Shown: piece by piece, positions 28,761 through 36,826 of the stretch
How positions within the stretch are numbered: position 1 is the first letter of the stretch
How the letters are laid out: each line of letters starts with the position of its first letter
Assembly: GCF_001307765.1 (NCBI RefSeq)
Contig: NZ_LKBA01000006.1
Location: forward strand, 462,001 to 526,000
Reading direction: 5' to 3'
From: Aliiroseovarius crassostreae
GTDB lineage: Bacteria; Pseudomonadota; Alphaproteobacteria; Rhodobacterales; Rhodobacteraceae
DNA length: 64,000 bases
Program-made: the position numbers and the translations under genes
Notes under the pieces: model-generated
Told to the model about the DNA's origin: nothing
What the model saw: only the letters and a program-made list of their open reading frames with translations
The model's database searches: none

Positions 28761-29375
28761 TCATGTGCCGCTGTTTTCCTCATCCGTGCCGTAGCGTTTG
28801 AACAACCCGCTTTGGGTGGCGAAAAAGGCGATGGTGCCCAGGGGCAGGCCAAAGGTTTTGAAATTGACCCAGGCATCGGTGGACATCATGCGCCAGATCA
28901 CCTCATTGGCGACGGCAAGCCCGAGGAAAAACAGGGCCAGACGTTTGGTGAGGATCATCCACCCCTCGCGCTCCAGTGGCAGGGCGGCATCAAGCACGCT
29001 TTCCAGATAGCTTTGCCCGCGCATCAGGCCAAATCCGAGGATACCGGCAAAGAGCAGGTAGATGATGGTAGGTTTCATCTTGAAGAACCGTTCATCATTG
29101 AACCAGATCGACAGGCCCCCGAAGACAACCACCAGCACCAGCGTCACGATCTGCATCTTTGACAGGTGACCGGTGAGTTTCCACATGGCGAGCGTGGCCG
29201 CGATCAGAACCGGAATGAACAGGGCCGTTACGGCGACAAAGCCGGAATACTCGGTGCCCGCGACCAGAAAGCTTTGGTCCTTGAGGAAGGTATAGGCCAC
29301 GAAGAACAGAACAATCGGCCCGTATTCCAACGCGGTTTTCAGGGTTGGGTTCACGGGGGGCGTCGGGTCGGTCAT
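28761..29375 (-). CDS. yciB: Inner-membrane spanning protein YciB (IspZ/septation protein A family)
   Basis: About 204 residues with five to six transmembrane helices. YciB signatures are ALEYGPIVLFFVAYTF, NDERFFKMKPTIIYLLFAGILGFG and a long segment from LTKRLALFFLGLAVANEVIW. The family affects cell-envelope integrity and division with DcrB in E. coli; its biochemical function is unresolved. I chose the ATG at 29375 (MTDPTPPVNPTLKTALEYGP). It lies between two intergenic elements and an EamA gene on the same strand. Confidence 0.93.
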   Translation of the reverse strand: MTDPTPPVNPTLKTALEYGPIVLFFVAYTFLKDQSFLVAGTEYSGFVAVTALFIPVLIAATLAMWKLTGHLSKMQIVTLVLVVVFGGLSIWFNDERFFKMKPTIIYLLFAGILGFGLMRGQSYLESVLDAALPLEREGWMILTKRLALFFLGLAVANEVIWRMMSTDAWVNFKTFGLPLGTIAFFATQSGLFKRYGTDEENSGT

Positions 29376-29477
29376 GGGGCCTGGTCCTATTTGTGGTCTT
29401 TGGGGGAATGTGAGGGGCGGTGGCGCGGAAGGCAAGTGGTGGGAGGGTACTTTCCCGTGATCCGAGGGATTAGACCT

Positions 29478-30380
29478 TTATCCGCCCATTTCCACCAACA
29501 CGGCGCCCGCGGCAATCAAAGCCATCATGAACACGCGGCGCGGGCCAACCTTTTCTTTGAGAACCACCCATCCGATCAGCGCGGCAAAGACGGTGGAGGT
29601 TTCGCGCAGCACCGCCGCTTCGCCCACCTTGTCCAGCCGCGTGGCCAGCATGATTGATCCGAAGCTGGCATAGGCAATGAAGGCGCCCAGCACACCTCTC
29701 CCCATAAGCGGGGCCAGCGCGGGGCGATTTGGCATGTTCCACCAGCGGATCCCGGCAATCACCGGCATGAAGAACCCATCGATAAAGAAGAACCAGGCGA
29801 GGAAGGTAAACGGATCGGCGGTGGCGCGGATCCCGTAGGCGTCGATTGTGGTATAGCCCGCCACGAACAACCCGGTCACCACGGCCATCGCAAGTGCCGG
29901 TTTGAGCTGCGCACGGCCCAATTGCCAATGTCTGAGATTATACCAGCCCAGCGCATAGATCCCGGCCAGAAGGACAAACACGCCGAGCCATTGCATCGCC
30001 GAGTAGCTTTCCCCGAACACAATCCCCGCCCCCAGCACGGTAAAGAGCGGCCCGGTGCCACGCACCACCGGGTAGACAACGGTATAGGAGCCCAGCACAT
30101 AGGTGTAGCTTTGCGCGAGCTTATAGCCCACATGGACAAGCCAGATCACGGCAAAGAGCGGCCACATATGCGGCTCAGGCCAAGGCACGACAAAAAGAGC
30201 GAAGGGGGCGGCGATCAGGCCATAAGACAGGTCAATTGCGCCGCGCGAAAGCCAGGGGTCATGGCGCCCCTTCTGCAATGCGCCAAAGAGCGCGTGCAGG
30301 AACGCAGCCATCAGCGCAAGCCCCAAGGCAAGATTGTGCCCGGCCTGCGTTCCTTCGAGAGAGATCAGCCAGTTGCTCAT
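29478..30380 (-). CDS. EamA-family transporter
   Basis: About 300 residues with ten predicted helices in two EamA repeats; the repeat boundary is near residue 150, after VLLAGIYALGWY. Conserved stretches are GTGPLFTVLGAGIVFGE in the first repeat and VFAALIGWVVLKEKVG in the second. The start at 30380 (MSNWLISLEGTQAG) excludes a few vector-like upstream codons. It is unrelated in close sequence to the EamA gene at 8846. Substrate unknown. It follows ftsY on the same strand with a 3'-end repeat in the 57-bp gap. Confidence 0.87.
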   Translation of the reverse strand: MSNWLISLEGTQAGHNLALGLALMAAFLHALFGALQKGRHDPWLSRGAIDLSYGLIAAPFALFVVPWPEPHMWPLFAVIWLVHVGYKLAQSYTYVLGSYTVVYPVVRGTGPLFTVLGAGIVFGESYSAMQWLGVFVLLAGIYALGWYNLRHWQLGRAQLKPALAMAVVTGLFVAGYTTIDAYGIRATADPFTFLAWFFFIDGFFMPVIAGIRWWNMPNRPALAPLMGRGVLGAFIAYASFGSIMLATRLDKVGEAAVLRETSTVFAALIGWVVLKEKVGPRRVFMMALIAAGAVLVEMGG

Positions 30381-30390
30381 GTTCTGCACT

Positions 30391-30437
30391 GGGGGCGCTG
30401 CCCCCATACCCCCGGGATATTTAAGGCAAGAGGAAGA
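30391..30437 (-). repeat. Dispersed 3'-end element, copy 3
   Basis: On the minus strand it reads CTTCCTCTTGCCTTAAATAT, then CCCGGGGGTATGGGGGCAGC and GCCCCC. It starts within a few bases of the ftsY stop codon and ends 10 bp before the EamA start. Confidence 0.7.
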
Positions 30438-31631
30438 TCAGTTGCGAATACCGATCAGGGCGTTTGCGAACTCTTCCGGATCAAACGGGGCGAGGTCGTC
30501 GATCTGTTCCCCCACGCCAATCGCGTGAATTGGCAGGGCAAATTTATCCGCCAGCGCCACGAGCACGCCCCCTTTTGCAGTGCCGTCCAGTTTGGTCATG
30601 ACAAGGCCCGAGACATCGGCGAGCTTTTGGAACGTTTCGACCTGGCTGAGCGCGTTTTGCCCGGTGGTCGCGTCGAGCACAAGCAGGGTGTTATGCGGTG
30701 CAGTCTCGTCTTTTTTCTTGATCACCCGCACGATCTTGGCCAGCTCCTCCATCAGGTCGGTGCGGTTTTGCAAACGCCCCGCCGTGTCGATCATCAGAAG
30801 GTCGGCGCCGTCGGCTTCGGCTTTGGTCATCGCGTCAAATGCCAAGGAGGCGGGATCAGAGCCTTCGGGCGCGGTCAGCACGGGAACGCCAGCGCGATCG
30901 CCCCAGACCTGGAGCTGTTCGACCGCGGCTGCGCGGAACGTGTCACCTGCGGCAATCACCACCTTTTTGCCGGCTGCGGTAAACTGGCTGGCAAGTTTGC
31001 CGATTGTGGTGGTTTTGCCGGCGCCATTCACCCCCACCACCAGCACCACCTGCGGGCGTTTAGGGTAAATCGGCAGCGGCACGGCGACCGGATCCATGAT
31101 CCGGGCGACTTCACCAGCCAGCACGGATTTGATCTCGTCCACCGACAGTTTCTTGCCGAAATGAGAGGCGGAAATATTGGCCGTTACACGCATGGCGGTG
31201 TCGACGCCCATATCAGACGTGATCATCAGGTCTTCAAGCTCTTCCAGCATGTCATCATCCACCATGCGGCGGGTGACGGTGCCTGCGGCAGAGGAGGAGC
31301 GGCCCAGCATCCGACCGATGAGGCCGGGTTTATTGGTGGGTTCGTTGGCGGGTTTCGCCCCGCTCTCCGGCTGGGCAGTCGAGGCGGTCCCGGAGGGGTC
31401 CGGGTTCGCGTCAACCACCGGGTCCGGCGTTGCTTCCAGGGTCTTTTCCGGGGGGAGCTGATCCGGTTCGGGGGCGGGGTCTGGGGTGGCGTCTGTTTGA
31501 ACCGGCAGTTCTGCGGCAACATCCGCAACCACATCTTCCTCGCCGCCCTCATCTACAATGGCTTCCAACCCCTGTTCCAGTTTGGACGAGGATTTGAACA
31601 ACCGATCCTTGAGCTTTGAGAAAAACGCCAT
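30438..31631 (-). CDS. ftsY: Signal recognition particle receptor FtsY
   Basis: About 397 residues. A membrane-associated acidic/proline-rich A domain (about 1-95) is followed by the NG domain. GTPase motifs are GVNGAGKTTTIGKLA (P-loop), DTFRAAAVEQLQVW, DTAGRLQNRTDLMEEL and TKLDGTAKGG. The ending LAPFDPEEFANALIG is typical. It docks SRP-ribosome complexes at the inner membrane for co-translational insertion. The ATG at 31631 (MAFFSKLKDRLFKSS) gives the amphipathic lipid-binding start of the family. Confidence 0.96.
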   Translation of the reverse strand: MAFFSKLKDRLFKSSSKLEQGLEAIVDEGGEEDVVADVAAELPVQTDATPDPAPEPDQLPPEKTLEATPDPVVDANPDPSGTASTAQPESGAKPANEPTNKPGLIGRMLGRSSSAAGTVTRRMVDDDMLEELEDLMITSDMGVDTAMRVTANISASHFGKKLSVDEIKSVLAGEVARIMDPVAVPLPIYPKRPQVVLVVGVNGAGKTTTIGKLASQFTAAGKKVVIAAGDTFRAAAVEQLQVWGDRAGVPVLTAPEGSDPASLAFDAMTKAEADGADLLMIDTAGRLQNRTDLMEELAKIVRVIKKKDETAPHNTLLVLDATTGQNALSQVETFQKLADVSGLVMTKLDGTAKGGVLVALADKFALPIHAIGVGEQIDDLAPFDPEEFANALIGIRN

Positions 31632-31747
31632 GACTGCCTCCGCTTGCTTTCCCTCACCTAAGCCAGAATGCACCGATTTGAAAGGGGTATGGCGCGGCGC
31701 GGATCGGGGTGATTTGCTTTTCGCCAAAGAATTGCTACACGAGGCGC

Positions 31748-32497
31748 ATGAAAACCCATGTGCACCCTTTCTCCAATCCCCTTCTGAACGAAGATCTGGA
31801 CGCCTTTCTTGCGGATGAGAACGCCCGCGTGCAGCGGTTGCAACGGGGCGATGAGGTGTACTGGGCCAAGAAATGCGAGACCCTGTCGCTGAAATGGCGC
31901 CTGCAAAAGGGTGACCCGGCGGCGGCTTTCAAAGCGGATCTCATGGGGCTTCGGGCCTTGCGGGACGCGGGGATTTCCGTGCCGTACGTGATTGCAGAGG
32001 GCGAGGATTTTCTGGTGATGAGAGACAGCGGCCCGGCCCTGTCAGGGTTGCTGCGCCACCAAAAAAGCACATTGGAAGACCGCACCCGCGCAATGAAAGC
32101 CGCCGGGCGCGAACTCGCCCTGCTGCATGGCAAGGGATTGTCGCATGGCCGGCCAGCCATCAAGGATATGTGCTGGGATGGGCACCGGCTGACGCTGCTG
32201 GATTTTGAACGGTTCTCGCCCCGGCGCAACACGCCCAAGGGGCATATGCAGGACCTGATCATCTGGACCCATAGCTGCTTTGCCTTCACCCAAAAGAACC
32301 TGCCGGAAATCGACGCTGGCCTGGCCGCCTATCGTGACGGCGATCAGGCCGGGATCTGGGACATGGCCGCCAAATGGGCGCGGCGTCATCGCTGGGTCGA
32401 TCTGGCGACAAAGCCGCTGCAATGGGGTTCACGCCGCGGCACAAGAGAGTTCAAGGCGATCCCCCTGACCCTGCAGGCGTTCGGCGTCTCGCGCTGA
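31748..32497 (+). CDS. Lipopolysaccharide (Kdo/WaaP)-kinase-like small protein kinase
   Basis: A 249-residue eukaryotic-like kinase fold. A conserved Lys/Glu region is seen in WAKKCETLSLKWRLQKG. The catalytic loop is HGKGLSHGRPAIKDMCWDG, a variant of the HxD loop (HGRPAIKDM), and DFERFSP fits the metal-binding D position. Such short kinases are annotated as serine/threonine or LPS core kinases; the substrate cannot be told. The ATG at 31748 excludes an upstream extension with no family similarity. It is divergent from ftsY. Confidence 0.75.
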   Translation: MKTHVHPFSNPLLNEDLDAFLADENARVQRLQRGDEVYWAKKCETLSLKWRLQKGDPAAAFKADLMGLRALRDAGISVPYVIAEGEDFLVMRDSGPALSGLLRHQKSTLEDRTRAMKAAGRELALLHGKGLSHGRPAIKDMCWDGHRLTLLDFERFSPRRNTPKGHMQDLIIWTHSCFAFTQKNLPEIDAGLAAYRDGDQAGIWDMAAKWARRHRWVDLATKPLQWGSRRGTREFKAIPLTLQAFGVSR

Positions 32498-32557
32498 GCC
32501 GGGCCGCGCTGAAGCTGAGCTTAGCTCGCACCGCGATTTTCAAAGCGCGGCAGGGTC

Positions 32558-33193
32558 TTATGCAGGCAGCCCGCCCATGAGGATCAAAGCCTGCCCGGCA
32601 ATATAGAACCCCCAGATCAGGATACCGGCCAGCCTGCGGCGGGGATCTGTGTCGGTCATGCGAAACAGTTCCACCGCCAGGATCAGATCCGACAGGATAA
32701 AAAGCGCAGCCCCCAGGGTGCTGGCTCCAAGCGGCACCAGCAGCACCGACAGGCCCATGACACCGATCACCAAGACATAAAGGCGCACGGGCCAGGTCAG
32801 CGGGCCCGTATGCGGGGTCAGCCACAGCTCGGTCGAGAGGACCAGAGCGATGAGAGCGATGGCGGGAATGGGGGCCACCGAGAAAACCTCCCACAAAGGG
32901 ACATTCGCCAGCGCGAGGAAATGCAGGATGTAAAGCACATGGGCCAGCGCAAACGCGGACAACCCGTAAAGGAAGGCGCTATCCCCGTCGCGCGACAGCC
33001 CGAAATCCCCCAGCGCCGACAGGAACAGCCCCGCCACCAGAAAGGCAGGCACGCCGGTCAGAAACCCGGCCAAGGCAAACAGCAACAGCGGCAGTGTCTT
33101 GTGGATCGAGCGGCGCCAACTGGGTGCGCCATTGGTGTAGGGCAGATAGGCCAGCGCGATGGCCAGGCCAAGATAAAGCGGTGCAAGTGTCAT
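32558..33193 (-). CDS. YhhN-family membrane protein (lysoplasmalogenase-like)
   Basis: About 211 residues with seven to eight transmembrane helices and the family segments SIHKTLPLLLFALAG, FLSALGDFGLSRDGD and LGAALFILSDLILAVELFR. The aspartates in GD and SD are those assigned to catalysis in TMEM86 lysoplasmalogenases. Bacterial members may hydrolyse lysoplasmalogens, but most are untested. I chose the ATG at 33193. It follows the NuoE-NuoF fusion on the same strand with a terminator and a 3'-end element between, so it is probably transcribed separately. Confidence 0.87.
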   Translation of the reverse strand: MTLAPLYLGLAIALAYLPYTNGAPSWRRSIHKTLPLLLFALAGFLTGVPAFLVAGLFLSALGDFGLSRDGDSAFLYGLSAFALAHVLYILHFLALANVPLWEVFSVAPIPAIALIALVLSTELWLTPHTGPLTWPVRLYVLVIGVMGLSVLLVPLGASTLGAALFILSDLILAVELFRMTDTDPRRRLAGILIWGFYIAGQALILMGGLPA

Positions 33194-33276
33194 GGCCCCA
33201 GCGATGCGCAACCGATGGGTGTGGGTCAAGTGGAACGTGAGGGAAAGATGAGGGCTTTGCCCACCAGTCCGAAGTG

Positions 33277-33309
33277 TTTGCCCCCCGGAATGTTTGGAAC
33301 AAGAAAAAA
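33277..33309 (-). repeat. Dispersed 3'-end element, copy 4 (diverged)
   Basis: On the minus strand it reads CTTTTTTCTTGTTCCAAACA then TTCCGGGGGGC. It directly follows the terminator hairpin of the NuoE-NuoF fusion gene, as copy 1 follows the glyS terminator. The distal hairpin seen in the other copies is lost. Confidence 0.6.
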
Positions 33310-33331
33310 GGGGCGCCGGACATGGCACCCC
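33303..33331 (-). terminator. Intrinsic terminator of the NuoE-NuoF fusion gene
   Basis: GGGGTGCC and GGCGCCCC arms (one G-T pair) with a six-base loop, followed on the minus strand by six T residues; 33 bp after the stop codon. Confidence 0.8.
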
Positions 33332-33364
33332 TTAAATGGCGTTTGACTGCATTTGCCCGCGGGA

Positions 33365-35050
33365 TCAGACCTCGTCCGGGAAATGCTTCATCGTCAGACG
33401 GATCGGGTTCGGTGCGGCCTGGCCCAGACCACAGATGGAGGCATCCACCATGGTGGCGCTCAGCTCTTCCAGCAGGGCCTGATCCCATTTCTCCGCCTGC
33501 ATCAGCTTCACGGCCTTTTCACAGCCCACACGACAGGGGGTGCATTGACCGCAGCTTTCATCCTCGAAAAAGCGCAGCATATTAAGCGCGGCATCCCGAG
33601 CACTGTCCTGATCGGACAGGACCACCACCGCCGCAGAGCCGATAAAACTGCCATGCGGCTGCAGCATATCAAAATCGAGCGGGATATCCGCCATCGACGC
33701 AGGCAGCAGGCCAGAGGACGGGCCACCCGGCTGATACGCCTTGAAACTATGCCCATCAAGCATGCCACCGGCGGCCTCGATGATATCGGTGATGGTGGAG
33801 CCTGCCGGCAGAAGATGCACACCGGGGGCCTTGACCCGACCGGACACGGAGTAGGACCGCAATCCTTTGCGGCCGTTCTTTTCCACCGATGTCAGGATCT
33901 CTGGCCCTTCACGCAGGATGCGGGCAACCCAAAGCAGGGTTTCGACGTTATGCACAAGGGTCGGACGGTTGAAGATCCCCACCTGCGCCACAAAAGGCGG
34001 ACGGTGGCGCGGCTCGCCGCGTTTGCCCTCGATCGATTCGATCATCGCGCTTTCTTCGCCGCAGATATAGGCCCCTGCCCCGCGGCGCAGCTCGATATAA
34101 CCGGGGTCAACCAGCCCGGCATCTTCCAACGCCTTGATTTCATTTGCGAGAATTTTGAGAACCGCCGGGTATTCGTCGCGCATATAGATGAAACAGGTCT
34201 CAGCCTCGACCGCCCATGCGGAGATCAGCATGCCTTCCAGCATCAGATGCGGGGTGCGTTCGAGATAATACCGGTCCTTGAAGGTGCCGGGCTCCCCCTC
34301 ATCGCCGTTGACAGCAAGATAGCGCGGCCCTTCATTGGCGCGCACAAAGCCCCATTTGGTGCCGGACGGAAAGCCCGCCCCACCAAGGCCGCGCAGCCCG
34401 GCAGAAAGCACCGTGTCCTGCACGTCTTTCCAGTCGCCGCCGGCGCGCAGCTTGGCAAGCTCGGCATATCCACCTTCAGCCTGATAGGCGCTAAGTGTTT
34501 GATAATCCGGGATATGAGCGTGAGTATCCCCGGCTTCAATCGCCGCCAGCACCTTTTCCGGTGTCGCGTGGTCAATATGGTTGTGGCCCAGTTCCAGAAC
34601 CGGTGCGGTGTCGCAACGCCCCATGCAGGGCGCGCGCAGAACCCGCACCTCCTCAGCCTTCAGGCCCTCCTCAAGCGCCTTTTGCAACTGTTCGGCCCCG
34701 GCCAGTTCACAGGCCAGTGAATCACAGACGCGGATGGTCAGCGCGGGCGGAGGGGTCTCGCCTTCTTTCACGACATCGAAATGGGCATAGAAGCTGGCCA
34801 CTTCGTAAATCTCGGCCTGACCGGTGCCAATCTCCTGCGCAAGGGCGCGGATATGGGCGGCGGAAAGATGGCCATATTGATCCTGGATGAGGTGCAGAAA
34901 CTCGATCAACAGGTCACGACGACGCGGCCTATCCCCAAGTAATTCCTGAATTTCTTCCCATGCGACCGGGTCGATCTGGCGCCCCTTGGGCATCTTACGC
35001 CCCTTGCCGCGCGCATTCTTCCAGATCCCTTTTTTCTCATCCAAGGCCAT
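33365..35050 (-). CDS. NuoE-NuoF fusion, NADH-oxidising subunit of a soluble dehydrogenase (FdsB-like)
   Basis: A 561-residue flavoprotein. Residues about 25-165 form a NuoE-like thioredoxin-fold [2Fe-2S] domain with Cys in CDSLACELAG and CMGRCDTAP. Residues about 195-560 are NuoF-like: the FMN/NADH region starts GLRGLGGAGFPSGTKW, with EGEPGTFKDRY and GAGAYICGEESAMIES, and a [4Fe-4S] motif CGQCTPCRVGC with a later Cys in DASICGLGQ. Fused forms of this sort serve NAD-dependent formate dehydrogenases. No molybdenum catalytic subunit (FdsA) adjoins it here, so its partner is unknown. Confidence 0.88.
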   Translation of the reverse strand: MALDEKKGIWKNARGKGRKMPKGRQIDPVAWEEIQELLGDRPRRRDLLIEFLHLIQDQYGHLSAAHIRALAQEIGTGQAEIYEVASFYAHFDVVKEGETPPPALTIRVCDSLACELAGAEQLQKALEEGLKAEEVRVLRAPCMGRCDTAPVLELGHNHIDHATPEKVLAAIEAGDTHAHIPDYQTLSAYQAEGGYAELAKLRAGGDWKDVQDTVLSAGLRGLGGAGFPSGTKWGFVRANEGPRYLAVNGDEGEPGTFKDRYYLERTPHLMLEGMLISAWAVEAETCFIYMRDEYPAVLKILANEIKALEDAGLVDPGYIELRRGAGAYICGEESAMIESIEGKRGEPRHRPPFVAQVGIFNRPTLVHNVETLLWVARILREGPEILTSVEKNGRKGLRSYSVSGRVKAPGVHLLPAGSTITDIIEAAGGMLDGHSFKAYQPGGPSSGLLPASMADIPLDFDMLQPHGSFIGSAAVVVLSDQDSARDAALNMLRFFEDESCGQCTPCRVGCEKAVKLMQAEKWDQALLEELSATMVDASICGLGQAAPNPIRLTMKHFPDEV

Positions 35051-35262
35051 TGCCCACTCCTAAAACCGTTCCGGGCAATCCTACCCTGCACGGTTCAGTG
35101 GACACATGTCAAAAACGACATAGACATAACGGATTGCGCACCGATCACCGCAAGGCGGGTTGCGTATTAAGCTCGTGGGATGGATTGCCTCGGCCGTGAA
35201 ATTTCCCGATAGTCCCCCCGATTATCCCACTTGGGGGAGTCGAACGTGCATAGTCCGAGGAC

Positions 35263-36321
35263 ATGATGATGGGTTACAAGCTACGTTATTTTGCCATGGC
35301 GGCCCTGACGCCGGTGGCGCTGTTGCTCTTGGGGGGGGTCCTTGGCGGGTGGTTCGCGGTATCAGCCCTTATCTATATGACTTTATTGTCTTTTGTCTTG
35401 GATGAGTGGATCGGAAAACTGGCCGGAACCGCCGACCCGGAGGCGGATTTCACCGCCGCGAACCAGCTTTCGATCCTGCTTGCAACCGCGCATTTCATCC
35501 TGCTGCTGCTGGTGGTTTTCGCCCTGTCCGGCGGCACCGGGATCGGGATCTTTCCCGGCATTGCCCTGGCGCTTGCGGCGGGACTTTTCTTTGGACAAGT
35601 GTCCAATTCCAACGCGCATGAGCTGATCCACAGATCAGATAAGCGCCTGTTTATACTCGGAAAACTCGTCTATATCTCGCTCCTTTTTGGTCATCACACC
35701 TCAGCCCATAACAAGGTGCACCACCGGTTTGTCGCCACAGAAGATGATCCAAACTCCGCCCGTGAGGGGGAAAGCTTCTATGCCTTTGCGCCACGCGCCT
35801 GGATCGGGTCTTTCACCGCGGGATATGCGATGGAAAAAGCCGATATCGCCCGCGCCAAACAGGCCGGAAAATGGCGGGTTAACCCCTATGCGGGCTATCT
35901 GGCCGGGGCGGCAATCATGCTTATTCTGGTCGGGACAATCTTTGGAGCCAAAGGCTTGGCCGCCTATCTATTCCTTTGTTTTTACGCACAAATTCAGCTT
36001 CTTCTGTCGGATTACGTGCAGCATTACGGGTTGATGCGGGCCCGCGTTGAAAATGGCGGATACGAACCTGTGGGGGACCATCACAGTTGGAACTCTCCTC
36101 ATTGGTTCACCTCGCATCTGATGATGAATGCGCCACGTCATTCCGATCACCACGCCCATCCGATGCGCCCCTACCCGGCGCTGCGCCTGCCGGATGCAAC
36201 CCGGGCACCGATGCTGCCCTATCCCTTGCCGACAATGGCGACACTTGCGCTGTTTCCACCGGTCTGGAAACGCGTGATGCGGCGGTCGCTGGCGAAATGG
36301 GAGATGATCCGCAAACTTTAA
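35263..36321 (+). CDS. AlkB-type membrane alkane/xylene monooxygenase or fatty-acid desaturase-like enzyme
   Basis: A 352-residue membrane di-iron protein. The histidine boxes match integral-membrane hydroxylases: HELIHR (near residue 123), HHTSAHNKVHHR (near 145-155) and NAPRHSDHHAHP (near 285). Further marks are DYVQHYGLMR and HSWNSPHW, the NSPxW-type motif of AlkB. Six hydrophobic helices are seen. It is slightly shorter than Pseudomonas AlkB (about 400). A rubredoxin and reductase are needed but not adjacent. GAGGAC precedes the first ATG; three consecutive ATGs make the exact start uncertain by two codons. Confidence 0.88.
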   Translation: MMMGYKLRYFAMAALTPVALLLLGGVLGGWFAVSALIYMTLLSFVLDEWIGKLAGTADPEADFTAANQLSILLATAHFILLLLVVFALSGGTGIGIFPGIALALAAGLFFGQVSNSNAHELIHRSDKRLFILGKLVYISLLFGHHTSAHNKVHHRFVATEDDPNSAREGESFYAFAPRAWIGSFTAGYAMEKADIARAKQAGKWRVNPYAGYLAGAAIMLILVGTIFGAKGLAAYLFLCFYAQIQLLLSDYVQHYGLMRARVENGGYEPVGDHHSWNSPHWFTSHLMMNAPRHSDHHAHPMRPYPALRLPDATRAPMLPYPLPTMATLALFPPVWKRVMRRSLAKWEMIRKL

Positions 36322-36742
36322 TCTTTTGCCCAGCCCGAAAGGCCAAAGTTTAAACTTTCCACGGCGCAGATCAGCGAAGTTTAAACTTTTTCGCCCGGAA
36401 ATGACGCGGGAAAGGACACGGGAAGGCCGGGTGCGAGGGCAGGTTTCGGTAAAGCTTATCGGCCCCTCGGAAGCTGACCCTGCGTCACCCGCCATCCCAA
36501 CCCTCATCCTGAGCACAAACCTGAGCTCGATCCTGAGCACTGCGCCCCGGTTTTCCCCCTTGTTCCCGACCGGAACATGCGGGCAATTAGGGAGGGAGAG
36601 GCACCGCAGGCTTCCGGCATCCGCTGCACCGCCCGGCTGCGATCACGGATACCCCAAGCGGCAGCTTGCCCAAACCCGGCGACCCCGTGGTAATGCAGCG
36701 GATCCGCGCCTATATTGAAATGCACGTGACAGGAGGGAAGGC
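36322..36742. other. Intergenic region before the XpaC operon, with two AAGTTTAAACTT palindromes
   Basis: About 420 bases with no supported gene. It contains two self-complementary sites: AAAGTTTAAACTTT at 36345-36358 and AAGTTTAAACTT at 36377-36388. The centre-to-centre distance is about 31 bp, three helical turns. Short direct repeats of the type ATCCTGAGCAC also occur near 36505-36540. The promoter of the downstream six-gene block probably lies here. Confidence 0.5.
36345..36388. promoter_or_regulatory. Pair of AT-rich palindromic sites, candidate operator
   Basis: Two perfect palindromes (14 bp and 12 bp) sharing the core AAGTTTAAACTT are spaced about three helical turns apart, just after the alkB-like gene and about 360 bp before the envelope-stress block. 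A dimeric regulator binding side by side is the simplest reading; nothing identifies the regulator. Fold-back structure of a transcript is the alternative. Confidence 0.4.
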
Positions 36743-36826
36743 ATGAGTGGCAATGGCTTACAGAAAACCGCCTATTTCGCATTGGTGGCGCTGATCCTCT
36801 ATGTCTCGCTGACAGGGGGGGCGTGA
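36743..36826 (+). CDS. 27-residue single-helix membrane peptide
   Basis: The ORF encodes 27 residues: a short polar start (MSGNGLQK), a hydrophobic helix (TAYFALVALILYVSL) and the tail TGGA. GGAGGGAAGG lies 5-14 bases upstream, an excellent ribosome site. Its TGA overlaps the ATG of the xpaC-like gene (TGATG), so translation is coupled. It is too short for automated gene callers. It could be a small membrane subunit of the downstream system, or a leader cistron whose only job is coupling. Confidence 0.65.
   Translation: MSGNGLQKTAYFALVALILYVSLTGGA

Noticed and set aside
29922-31619. 565-codon plus-strand open frame across the EamA and ftsY genes
   Set aside because: It spans two well-identified minus-strand genes and is His/Arg/Gly-rich, the usual look of a GC-rich antisense shadow.
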